NCBI GenBank assembly: GCA_900754695.1
Contig: CAAEDU010000089.1
Span: 1-11,764 of the forward strand
DNA: 11,764 nt
Direction: 5' to 3'
DNA from: Clostridia bacterium
GTDB lineage: Bacteria; Bacillota; Clostridia; Christensenellales; CAG-917
In this document: piece after piece, positions 6,581 to 11,764 of the stretch
How the letters are laid out: each line of letters begins with the position of its first letter
Position numbering within the stretch: the stretch's first letter is position 1
Made by a program: the position numbers and the translations under genes
Notes under the pieces: generated by a model
Databases searched by the model: none
Told to the model about the DNA's origin: nothing
Seen by the model: only the letters and a program-made list of their open reading frames with translations

Positions 6581-7903
6581 TTATTTATACCCTTTTATGT
6601 ACGCTTTGAAGAAGTTGACCCCTCCGATAAGTGAGGAGATGTCAATGTTCTCGTTTGCGGCGTGCATGGCGGCAAGCTGCCCGGAGTTCATCTTGCAGGG
6701 GGTGCAGCGGATGGCGCAGGGGGTGATGGTCTGCATCGTCCTGCAATCCGTGCCGCCGAAGATGAGATAGGGCGCGGCGCCGCAGTCCGGGAAGACCTTG
6801 GCGACGGTGTCCACAAAGAGCTTGTAGCCCGCGCTCTCCATGTCGATCATGGGGGTGGCGTCTCTGCATTCCATGGGATGGGTCTCGATGTCGAATTTCG
6901 CCGCTATGCGCCTGAGCTTTTCGATGCACTCCTTGCTGTTGTCACCGGGGGCGAAGCGCAGGTTCGCGGTCATGGAAGCCGCCTGCGGGATGACGTTGGG
7001 CGCGGAAGAGCCCTCCGCCATGGTGAAGGTCATCGTCGTGCCGAGCAGCGCCCCGCCGAAGGGCGTGAGCTTGGGCAGGACTTTCACGATGACGGGCTTG
7101 AAGAGCTCTGCGTGTTTGGTGACGAACGCGAGCGCGCCCGTGAGCCCCGAGGACAGCCCTTTCAGCATCGCGAGCGCCGCGGGAGTCATACGCGGCTTGA
7201 AGATGGTGTGAGTCTCGCAATAGTTCACAAAGGCGGCGAGCCTTGCGAACGGCGTATTCTTGGGAGGCGACGAGGAGTGTCCGCCCTTGGAACGCGCGAC
7301 GAACTTGACATCGCAATAGCCCTTCTCGAGGATGCCGATCATGGCAAAGGGCTTGGTCATGCCGGGGAACGCCCGCTCTATTATGGCGCCGCCCTCGTCG
7401 ATGGCGACGGCGGGCTTCACGCCGTGCGCGGTGAGCCAGTCGCGGCAATAGGTCGCGCCGTGACCGGAAGTCTCCTCATTGTCCGAATAGCTGAGATAGA
7501 TGTCCTGCTCGGGGACGAAACCGTCCGCGATGAGCTCGTCGACGCTCTTGAGAGTGCAGAACAGAGTGCACTTGCAGTCCATCGCTCCGCGCCCCCACAC
7601 CTTGCCGTCCGCAACGGTGCCGGAAAAGGCGGGATATTTCCACTCCCCTTCCGCGGGCACGACGTCCTGATGCGCCATGAGCACGAGAGGACGGGATGAG
7701 GCTTTGCCCTTCCATTTGAACATGATGGCATCGCTCCCCTCGCCGCCCGGCATGATGACTTCGCATGCCGAATAGACGTGCGGGAACTCCTCCGCCATCA
7801 CCTTGCGCAGCGCCGCAAAACTCTTGCGGTCCACTCCGGTGACGGTGGGCACTCTGACGAGTTTCGCCAGACCCTCCGCATAGATCTCCGCTCTGTCGGA
7901 CAT
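6581..7903 (-). CDS. M20 family metallopeptidase, Cps1/PM20D1-like
   Basis: The predicted protein has 440 residues and looks like a two-zinc amidohydrolase or exopeptidase. Expected ligands are H78 and D80 in AHQDVVP, bridging D109 in GRGAMDCK, catalytic E143 with E144 in DNEETSGHGA, D169 in DEGG, and H414 near the C-terminus. GGHSSSP at 207-213 marks the dimerisation lid domain. The WGRGAMDCK and HQDVVP contexts resemble carboxypeptidase S and PM20D1 more than DapE or ArgE. No signal peptide is seen, so it should act in the cytoplasm on peptides or N-acyl amino acids; the substrate is unknown. The ATG at 7903 was chosen because GGAGG lies 5 bases upstream. A GTG at 7909 overlaps that ribosome site. 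It is the first gene of the operon. Confidence 0.9.
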   Translation of the reverse strand: MSDRAEIYAEGLAKLVRVPTVTGVDRKSFAALRKVMAEEFPHVYSACEVIMPGGEGSDAIMFKWKGKASSRPLVLMAHQDVVPAEGEWKYPAFSGTVADGKVWGRGAMDCKCTLFCTLKSVDELIADGFVPEQDIYLSYSDNEETSGHGATYCRDWLTAHGVKPAVAIDEGGAIIERAFPGMTKPFAMIGILEKGYCDVKFVARSKGGHSSSPPKNTPFARLAAFVNYCETHTIFKPRMTPAALAMLKGLSSGLTGALAFVTKHAELFKPVIVKVLPKLTPFGGALLGTTMTFTMAEGSSAPNVIPQAASMTANLRFAPGDNSKECIEKLRRIAAKFDIETHPMECRDATPMIDMESAGYKLFVDTVAKVFPDCGAAPYLIFGGTDCRTMQTITPCAIRCTPCKMNSGQLAAMHAANENIDISSLIGGVNFFKAYIKGYK

Positions 7904-7954
7904 ATACACCTCCGAAACTACGCGCGCGCACTACCGCGCGGATATTTACAGTTA

Positions 7955-7983
7955 ATCATATCGCACACGCGCGCCAAAGTCAA
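7955..7983 (-). promoter_or_regulatory. Sigma-A promoter of the six-gene operon
   Basis: On the minus strand there is TTGACT (7978-7983), a 17-base spacer and TATGAT (7955-7960). The leader to the ATG at 7903 would be about 45 bases. It contains a CGCGC/GCGCG hairpin at 7925-7940 that might affect translation. The spacer and -10 region contain CGCGCGTGTGCGATATG, which matches the promoter at 1043-1071 apart from a 2-base insertion. Confidence 0.75.
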
Positions 7984-8124
7984 GACTATTCGCGTTCGCT
8001 CGCTTCAAAGTGTTGTAGGTTTACAATACATTTATGACACGGTGATGAAGAAGGTATTAATGACAATGGGAATCAGGCACAATGTTCTATGCAAAGAAAA
8101 CGTTATTAAATCGACATTTCCCCG
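7984..8124. other. Divergent intergenic region, AT-rich
   Basis: This stretch between the two divergent promoters is clearly more AT-rich than its surroundings. It contains a perfect TTGTA-GGTT-TACAA inverted repeat at 8013-8026 that could be a regulator site. A 27-codon open frame starting with ATG at 8043 has no good ribosome site and is not called as a gene. Confidence 0.35.
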
Positions 8125-8153
8125 TTGACAACCGCGCCGTTTTGAAGTACAGT
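8125..8153 (+). promoter_or_regulatory. Sigma-A promoter of the EEP lipoprotein gene
   Basis: A perfect TTGACA (8125-8130), a 17-base spacer and TACAGT (8148-8153, four of six consensus bases) lie just upstream of the gene. The expected start near 8160 leaves a very short leader of about 12 bases, carrying AGGGG 7 bases before the ATG at 8172. Confidence 0.75.
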
Positions 8154-8171
8154 CGAATTTAGGGGAAAACT

Positions 8172-9068
8172 ATGAAAAAACCATGCGTCTTTGCCGCGAT
8201 CTGCATTGTATGCGTCCTCGTTGCGGTGGCGCTTCTCGCGGTTGCCTGTCTGCCGACGCCCGACATCCCGCCATCCGACCCGGAACGCGGCTTCGACCCG
8301 GAACGCGGCGTCGACGCTACACGCCGCGGCGGGATCTCTTTCACCGTTGCCTCCTACAACGTCTGGAGCGGCGGCAACACCCTCGAAAACGAATACGCGA
8401 TCGCCGCCCAACTCGACGACTGCGGCGTCGACATCGCCGGACTCCAGGAAGTGGACACCGACGACTTCGACCGCAGAGGCGGAGGCTTCACGACCGCGTT
8501 GACGAGCGGTTCCCTCGCCAACAAACACTTCACCCCCACCGAAACATACGCTATGGGCGACAAGTACGGCATTATGACGACGACGTCCCGCACGATCGCC
8601 GACGCGCAATGCGCGATGCTGCCCTATCCCTATCCCCATGTTTCCGCGTTTATGGAGCCGAGGATGGTACAGCGCACTCTGATCGACGTCGACGGCGTGC
8701 GGATCGCGTTTTACAACACCCACCTCGACTACACAAGCGTACAGAAAGACGGCAGGCTTTTGCGCGAACTGCAGGCGGAGTTCATCTTCGAGCTGATGCA
8801 GAGCGACCCGTCCCCGTACAAGGTGCTGACAGGCGACTTCAACATCTCGTCGTTCGACGACTTGGCGCCTTTCTTCGACAGCGACGAGTATGCGCTCTTC
8901 ATAAATCCCGACAATGCGCTCGCGACATTCGCCGGGGGATCGTCGTTTGCCTGCATAGACAACATTGTTTACACCTGCAAAACATTGCGGTTGACGAGCG
9001 GCAGGGTCGTCGAAAACGACCTTTCCGACCACTATATGCTGACGGCGTCTTTCGAGACTCTCGCCTGA
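8172..9068 (+). CDS. Endonuclease/exonuclease/phosphatase (EEP) family lipoprotein
   Basis: The predicted protein has 298 residues. Residues 1-26 look like a lipoprotein signal: a lysine start, a hydrophobic core, then LLAVAC with C26 as the likely lipidated cysteine. This would place it on the outer face of the membrane. Residues 57-298 fit the DNase I-like EEP fold. N63 is in SYNVW, E93 in LQEVD, H184 in YNTHLD, D222 and N224 in GDFN, D263 in IDNIVY, and D286-H287 in SDH. All main catalytic positions are present, so it is probably an active metal-dependent phosphodiesterase or phosphatase. The substrate (nucleic acid, sphingomyelin, phosphoinositide or another phosphoester) cannot be read from sequence. 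The linker after the signal holds a short tandem repeat. A small ORF follows 16 bases downstream. Confidence 0.88.
   Translation: MKKPCVFAAICIVCVLVAVALLAVACLPTPDIPPSDPERGFDPERGVDATRRGGISFTVASYNVWSGGNTLENEYAIAAQLDDCGVDIAGLQEVDTDDFDRRGGGFTTALTSGSLANKHFTPTETYAMGDKYGIMTTTSRTIADAQCAMLPYPYPHVSAFMEPRMVQRTLIDVDGVRIAFYNTHLDYTSVQKDGRLLRELQAEFIFELMQSDPSPYKVLTGDFNISSFDDLAPFFDSDEYALFINPDNALATFAGGSSFACIDNIVYTCKTLRLTSGRVVENDLSDHYMLTASFETLA
8277..8312 (+). repeat. 18-bp in-frame tandem duplication in the EEP gene linker
   Basis: Two adjacent 18-base copies (8277-8294 and 8295-8312) differ at one position. They encode DPERGF and DPERGV in the linker between the lipobox and the catalytic domain. This looks like a recent slippage duplication that only changes linker length. 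Confidence 0.8.
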
Positions 9069-9084
9069 ACAACGGTAGGAATTT

Positions 9085-9237
9085 ATGAGCAAATTTCAAC
9101 GGGCGGTCTTCTCAAAGACGGGCGCGTCCGTCTTCGCCGTTTTTGCGGCGCTGGCGCCCCTGTTTTCTATAAACAATTGGGGACGGGGCAAAAATGTCAA
9201 ATTTTTAAACAATTTTGCCCCGTCCCCAATTGTTTAA
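9085..9237 (+). CDS. Possible small membrane protein, 3' end formed by a palindrome
   Basis: An open frame of 50 codons begins 16 bases after the EEP gene, with TAGGA about 4 bases before the ATG. The product has a basic start (MSKFQRAVFSK), a hydrophobic segment (about 13-29, ASVFAVFAALAPLFS) and then a tail encoded by the large inverted repeat at 9170-9236. The upstream part has GC-rich third codon positions, which fits coding. A short hairpin followed by T residues at 9115-9144 is a competing explanation. I recognise no family. It may be a truncated gene into which the palindrome was inserted, or not a gene at all. Confidence 0.3.
   Translation: MSKFQRAVFSKTGASVFAVFAALAPLFSINNWGRGKNVKFLNNFAPSPIV
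9115..9144 (+). terminator. Possible terminator of the EEP gene
   Basis: AAGACGG (9115-9121), a 6-base loop and CCGTCTT (9128-9134) form a perfect 7-bp stem. TTTTT follows at 9140-9144 after five further bases. The T-run also lies in the loop of a second CGCCG/CGGCG hairpin, and the whole stretch is inside the possible small ORF, so support is weak. Confidence 0.3.
9170..9236. repeat. Perfect 24-bp-arm inverted repeat with GGGGACGGGG core (REPIN-like)
   Basis: The left arm (9170-9193) and right arm (9213-9236) are perfectly complementary over 24 bases around a 19-base AT-rich loop. The arms contain CAATTGGGGACGGGGCAAAA. This architecture, two inverted GC-rich palindromic units joined by a short spacer, resembles REP/REPIN elements spread by Y1-type transposases. 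No such transposase is in the window. It could also terminate transcription from either side. Confidence 0.7.
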
Positions 9238-9324
9238 TCTTTCAAAACCGTCGGTGATATTTAACCCTTTTACAAGCCTGACGGCGATATTTCGATGAAG
9301 TGCGCGAAAGAGCCCCCGCCTATC

Positions 9325-9371
9325 GGGGTCCCCACAAAGTACCACAGCGCAGCGAGGACACTTTGTGGGGA
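9325..9371. repeat. GGGGTCCCC-led hairpin repeat, copy 1
   Basis: TCCCCACAAAGT (9329-9340) pairs perfectly with ACTTTGTGGGGA (9360-9371) around a 19-base loop. The overlapping palindrome GGGGTCCCC at 9325-9333 starts it. A related hairpin with the same leading GGGG-N-CCCCACAAA lies at 11683-11715. This points to a dispersed palindrome family and not a gene-specific signal. Confidence 0.65.
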
Positions 9372-9396
9372 AAAGGAGCAACCGCGCGCAAGCAAA

Positions 9397-9426
9397 AGGA
9401 AAGCCGCTCTTTTGAGCGGCTTTCTT
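9397..9426 (-). terminator. Intrinsic terminator of the HemL-like gene
   Basis: GAAAGCCGCTC (9399-9409), a TTTT loop and GAGCGGCTTTC (9414-9424) form a perfect 11-bp stem. On the minus strand it is followed by CTTTTGC, giving a T-rich tail. It lies about 100 bases after the stop of the gene ending at 9523, beyond the conserved 3' element. The stem is symmetric enough that it might also stop plus-strand transcription. Confidence 0.7.
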
Positions 9427-9454
9427 GCAGTTTAGCGCGGATTGCGACGTAGGC

Positions 9455-9526
9455 GCGTACTATGCCGTACGTAACCCGCAGGAAAGGGTGCCTTTGACGC
9501 AGTTGTTCGCCAAATAGCGGCGTCAG
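9455..9526 (-). repeat. Conserved 3'-end element, copy B
   Basis: This 72-base copy has the same block order as copy A at 22-91: GCGTAC, 6 bases, GTACGT, 22 bases, TGAC, 8 bases, TTCGC, C, AAATAGCG, GCG, TCAG. Its terminal hairpin is CGCC-AAATAGC-GGCG, whereas copy A has CGCG-AAATAG-CGCG. The arm base thus changes together with its partner, which suggests selection for structure. The final TCAG contains the stop codon of the HemL-like gene. Beyond it, in the direction of transcription, comes the intrinsic terminator at 9397-9426. Confidence 0.6.
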
Positions 9527-11187
9527 TTCTTGGAATCCGCGAGGGCTTGCTCCTTCTTACCCTTCTCCATCAGCTTCTCCGCCTTCTTGATCTTCTTGTC
9601 ACGCTTGGGACCGGCGGGATACTGTTGGGCTTTCTTGAGCTTGTACTCGGCGAGCTGGAGGGTGTCGACCTTGGTGCGTTTCTTGACGAGGGAGAACACG
9701 TCGTCGAAGCGGTTGAGCGCCTCATCGATGATCTCGTCGGTGTCCGCCATGGAGGTGTAGAGCCTGCTGCCCGCGAGGGTGACGATGCCGTGGGACATAT
9801 AAGCCGCGCCCATGTGCTCCATCGCTTCCTTTCTGACCATGATGGAGTCCTTCTTCTTGAGAACGCCGAGGAGGCTCAGGATGCACTTGGAGGAGAAGTC
9901 GTAGCTCATCGCGCCCGTGCACTCGAGGTGGACGATGGAGCCCTGGTTGTAGGCGACATAAGGCAGATCGTGCTTCTTGATGAGGTCGACGAGACCGTCG
10001 GTCAGCCTGTTGCCCGCAAGACCCGCTTTGACGCAGGCGTCGTTCTTTTTGATCTCCTTGATGGCGACGTAGCCTGCCATTGCGGAGAGGGGGTTCGCGG
10101 CGAGAGTGCCGCCGACATACGCCTTCTTCGCGCCGCCCGCAACGCCTGCAGCGAGGAGGTCGACATACTTGGCTTTGCCGCCGATGCCGCCCGCAGCCGG
10201 ATAGCCGCCCGCGACGATCTTGCCGAAGATGGTGAGATCGGGCACGACATCGAAGAGTCCCTGCGCGCCGCCGACGCCCACACGGAAACCGGTGACGACT
10301 TCGTCGAAGATGAGGAGTGCGCCGTACTTGTCGCAGAGTGCGCGCACTTTGGTGTTGTAGTCGAAATCAACGGGACGGGTGCCGCTCTCGGGACCGACGG
10401 GCTCGACGATGACCGCCGCCGTGCCGCCGCGGCAAGCCGCGTTGTACTTCAGGTAGTCTTCGAGCATCTGAGGATCGTTGGGACGCACTTCGTCGATGAC
10501 GGAGAAGGTGCCGTTGGGGATGCCGTAGGACTCGAGGAACTGTCTGGTGCCGGGCACCTTGGTGCCGTAGACCATCTGATCGGACCAGCCGTGATAGGCG
10601 CCGCCGATCTTGATGACTCTCTTCTTCTTGGTCGCGCAGCGCGCCACGCGGAGGGCGCCCATGACGGACTCGGTGCCGCTGCCGAGCATACGGAATTTCT
10701 CGACGTTGGGCATGCACTCGTGGATCTCCTTCGCGATGAGGAGCTCCGCCTCATGGAACAGACCGGTCACGGGACCGCAGTCCTTGATGAGCTTGATCGC
10801 CTCTTCCTGGATGGCGGGATAGTTGCTGCCCAGGATGGTGGGGCCGCCCGCTTGCAGGAAGTCGATATACTTGTTGCCGTCAAGGTCGTACATGTACGCG
10901 CCTTCCGCCTTGACGATGCACATGGGGAAAGGTTTGTTGAAAGCGAGGTTGTGCTGCACGCCGCCGGGGATGTACTTCTTCGCCTCCGCGGTGATGGCTT
11001 TGGACTTGGCGCACTGCTTGTCGTAGTAGTTCTCGCAGATGTCCTTATAAGCCTCCTCGGTGACGCTGTAAATGGGCTGGGAGGTGAGCTCTTTCAGGCT
11101 CTGATTGATCTCCTGCGCGTTAGCCCAGCGAGTGACGCCGTAACCGGCTTCCTTTTTGCCCTTAAGTTCGGTATAAGTGACTTTCAT
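9523..11187 (-). CDS. HemL-like class III aminotransferase/aminomutase with terminal extensions
   Basis: The predicted PLP enzyme has 554 residues. The core (about 65-505) follows glutamate-1-semialdehyde aminomutase: PGGVQHNLAF at 74-83, GSGTESVMGALRVAR at 169-183, GAYHGWSD at 196-203, AAVIVEPV at 257-264, LLIFDEVVTGFRVG at 291-304 with D295, and FGKIVAGG at 321-328 with K323 as the likely PLP lysine. GTLAANPLSAMAG follows at 360-372. The family is usually about 430 residues. Here there are extra N-terminal (about 65) and lysine-rich C-terminal (about 50) stretches. No tetrapyrrole genes are nearby, so a different amino substrate is quite possible and hemL is not assigned. The ATG at 11187 has GGAGGG 4 bases upstream. 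The gene is monocistronic, with its own promoter and terminator. Confidence 0.85.
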   Translation of the reverse strand: MKVTYTELKGKKEAGYGVTRWANAQEINQSLKELTSQPIYSVTEEAYKDICENYYDKQCAKSKAITAEAKKYIPGGVQHNLAFNKPFPMCIVKAEGAYMYDLDGNKYIDFLQAGGPTILGSNYPAIQEEAIKLIKDCGPVTGLFHEAELLIAKEIHECMPNVEKFRMLGSGTESVMGALRVARCATKKKRVIKIGGAYHGWSDQMVYGTKVPGTRQFLESYGIPNGTFSVIDEVRPNDPQMLEDYLKYNAACRGGTAAVIVEPVGPESGTRPVDFDYNTKVRALCDKYGALLIFDEVVTGFRVGVGGAQGLFDVVPDLTIFGKIVAGGYPAAGGIGGKAKYVDLLAAGVAGGAKKAYVGGTLAANPLSAMAGYVAIKEIKKNDACVKAGLAGNRLTDGLVDLIKKHDLPYVAYNQGSIVHLECTGAMSYDFSSKCILSLLGVLKKKDSIMVRKEAMEHMGAAYMSHGIVTLAGSRLYTSMADTDEIIDEALNRFDDVFSLVKKRTKVDTLQLAEYKLKKAQQYPAGPKRDKKIKKAEKLMEKGKKEQALADSKN

Positions 11188-11219
11188 TTTGCCCTCCGTA
11201 TCAATTTTTTGACGCTTAA

Positions 11220-11248
11220 ATTATATCAAAGGTTTTCCGCATTGTAAA
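11220..11248 (-). promoter_or_regulatory. Near-consensus sigma-A promoter of the HemL-like gene
   Basis: On the minus strand there is TTTACA (11243-11248), a 17-base spacer and a perfect TATAAT (11220-11225). The start would be near 11213, giving a leader of about 26 bases that contains the ribosome site. This is the strongest promoter in the window by match to consensus, which suggests high expression. Confidence 0.85.
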
Positions 11249-11468
11249 CGGATAAACCGCCCGAAAAACCTATACAGACCGCCCGATATGTCTCTCAAAA
11301 AACATATCCCCGATTTTTGCCGAGAACCATAGTCACCCCCTTGCGCCTTGATCGCGCCACTCCCCTGCCAAGCCCGCCCGGCAGACAATTTTCCCCGCCG
11401 AACCCGGCGAGGAACCAAATATACTCGCTCGGAGGATTCGTTGCGTTCGGGGGGGCTCTATCAAGCCG

Positions 11469-11660
11469 TTCATCGTGCGGGGGCTCGCTCAAAGGTTACG
11501 TCGTGCTCGTAGAAGAAAACAAGCTGCCATCCTCTGACATGGGAGTAAGAGCCCCCCTCCTGCGGGTTCGGGCAAGGGCTTCGTCGTGTTCAAGCACGCT
11601 CCGAATAGGCTGTTCGTCGTGCTTAAAGACGCTTCGAATATGCTGTTCGTCTCGAGGTTA
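11469..11660. repeat. Degenerate short repeats with TTCGTCGTG core
   Basis: A core close to TTCGTCGTGYTYAARNACGC recurs. There are weak copies at about 11469 (TTCATCGTGC) and 11497 (TACGTCGTGC). Two good copies are at 11577-11607 and 11608-11640, and a partial one is at 11641-11660. The two good copies are adjacent, 31 and 33 bases long, and both end in CGAATA. There are no unique spacers of constant length. They give repetitive minus-strand peptides such as FEASLSTTNSLFGACLNTT, which look like by-products and not a protein. Confidence 0.55.
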
Positions 11661-11682
11661 TCTTGATTTCCCCCTCCTTCCC

Positions 11683-11715
11683 GGGGACCCCACAAAATGC
11701 ATGCATTTTGCGGGG
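11683..11715. repeat. GGGGACCCC-led palindrome, copy 2
   Basis: Arms 11688-11701 and 11702-11715 are complementary at 13 of 14 positions with no loop, centred on ATGCATGCAT. The leading GGGGACCCC at 11683-11691 and the CCCCACAAA arm match copy 1 at 9325-9371. The loop and inner arm differ completely. Confidence 0.65.
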
Positions 11716-11740
11716 AGCCCCATTCGGGCTTTCCTCCCCC

Positions 11741-11760
11741 GTGACGTCACAGCACGTGCT
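11741..11760. repeat. Two adjacent perfect 10-bp palindromes
   Basis: GTGACGTCAC (11741-11750) and AGCACGTGCT (11751-11760) are each perfect palindromes and directly abut. They may be a regulator-binding site or the start of another structured element running past the window edge. Confidence 0.45.
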
Positions 11761-11764
11761 CGCC

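Larger units (their letters stand above)
11249..11764. other. Non-coding stretch with palindromes and degenerate repeats
   Basis: I find no convincing gene in these 516 bases. Open frames on the minus strand at 11221-11695 are repetitive or lack ribosome sites. Small inverted repeats include GATATGT/ACATATC at 11285-11308 and CGCCG/CGGCG at 11396-11409. The right half holds the short repeats at 11469-11660 and the palindromes at 11683-11760, listed separately. Confidence 0.6.

Noticed and set aside
6550..6620. Internal promoter for ppa within the end of the M20 gene
   Set aside because: A TATAAA is present on the minus strand, but no acceptable -35 box lies 16-18 bases upstream.
8043..8126. 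27-codon small gene in the divergent intergenic region
   Set aside because: No good ribosome site precedes the ATG, and it runs into the -35 box of the EEP promoter.
8106..9092. Minus-strand open frame (328 codons) opposite the EEP gene
   Set aside because: The plus strand carries the full EEP active site, signal peptide and promoter. The minus-strand product is Val/Arg-rich with no motif.
9547..11247. Long plus-strand open frame (566 codons) antisense to the HemL-like gene
   Set aside because: The opposite strand has clear PLP-enzyme motifs, a strong ribosome site and promoter. The antisense product is low-complexity and typical of shadows in GC-rich DNA.
11577..11660. CRISPR array
   Set aside because: The two good copies are directly adjacent without spacers, differ from each other and are joined only by decayed copies.
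11489..11695. Small minus-strand gene (68 codons)
   Set aside because: Its repetitive peptide comes from the TTCGTCGTG repeats and a palindrome, and the start lacks a convincing ribosome site.

Overview
The window looks like GC-rich chromosomal DNA from an anaerobic, Gram-positive-type bacterium, most likely an uncultured gut member of the Clostridia. This is inferred from strong Shine-Dalgarno sites, near-consensus sigma-A promoters with exact 17-bp spacers, a lipoprotein signal, comEC, and the clostridial-type trio of GlpO-like dehydrogenase, FAD/NAD oxidoreductase and DUF1667 protein. No marker gene fixes the taxon. No phage, plasmid, transposase, CRISPR, tRNA or rRNA genes were recognised.

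Layout. (1) 1-1071: a minus-strand gene for a membrane-anchored protein with a C-terminal YegP/DUF1508-like module. It has its own promoter and ends in a structured 3' element. (2) 1160-7983: one apparent minus-strand operon with a promoter at 7955-7983. Its order is M20 metallopeptidase, inorganic pyrophosphatase (ppa), GlpO-like FAD dehydrogenase with a BFD-type [2Fe-2S] domain, FAD/NAD(P) oxidoreductase, DUF1667 Cys4 protein, and a comEC that lacks the usual beta-lactamase domain. A hairpin terminator follows. The last four genes overlap by 14, 4 and 4 bases, so they are probably translationally coupled. (3) 7984-9068: a divergent plus-strand gene for an endonuclease/exonuclease/phosphatase (EEP) lipoprotein with its own promoter, perhaps followed by a 50-residue small ORF. 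(4) 9069-9522: a gene-poor stretch full of palindromes: a 24-bp-arm inverted repeat, a GGGGTCCCC-led hairpin and an intrinsic terminator. (5) 9523-11248: a minus-strand gene for a HemL-like PLP enzyme with terminal extensions and an excellent promoter. (6) 11249-11764: non-coding DNA with degenerate short repeats and several palindromes.

How the genes work together. The three redox proteins probably form one electron-transfer unit acting on glycerol-3-phosphate or a similar 2-hydroxy acid or polyol phosphate. The other operon members (peptidase, pyrophosphatase, ComEC) have no obvious link to it. The most unusual signal is non-coding. A 70-72-base element with conserved blocks (GCGTAC-N6-GTACGT, TGAC, TTCGC-N-AAATAGCG, TCAG) sits at the 3' end of two unrelated genes, at 22-91 and 9455-9526. 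In both cases its last bases contain the gene's stop codon.
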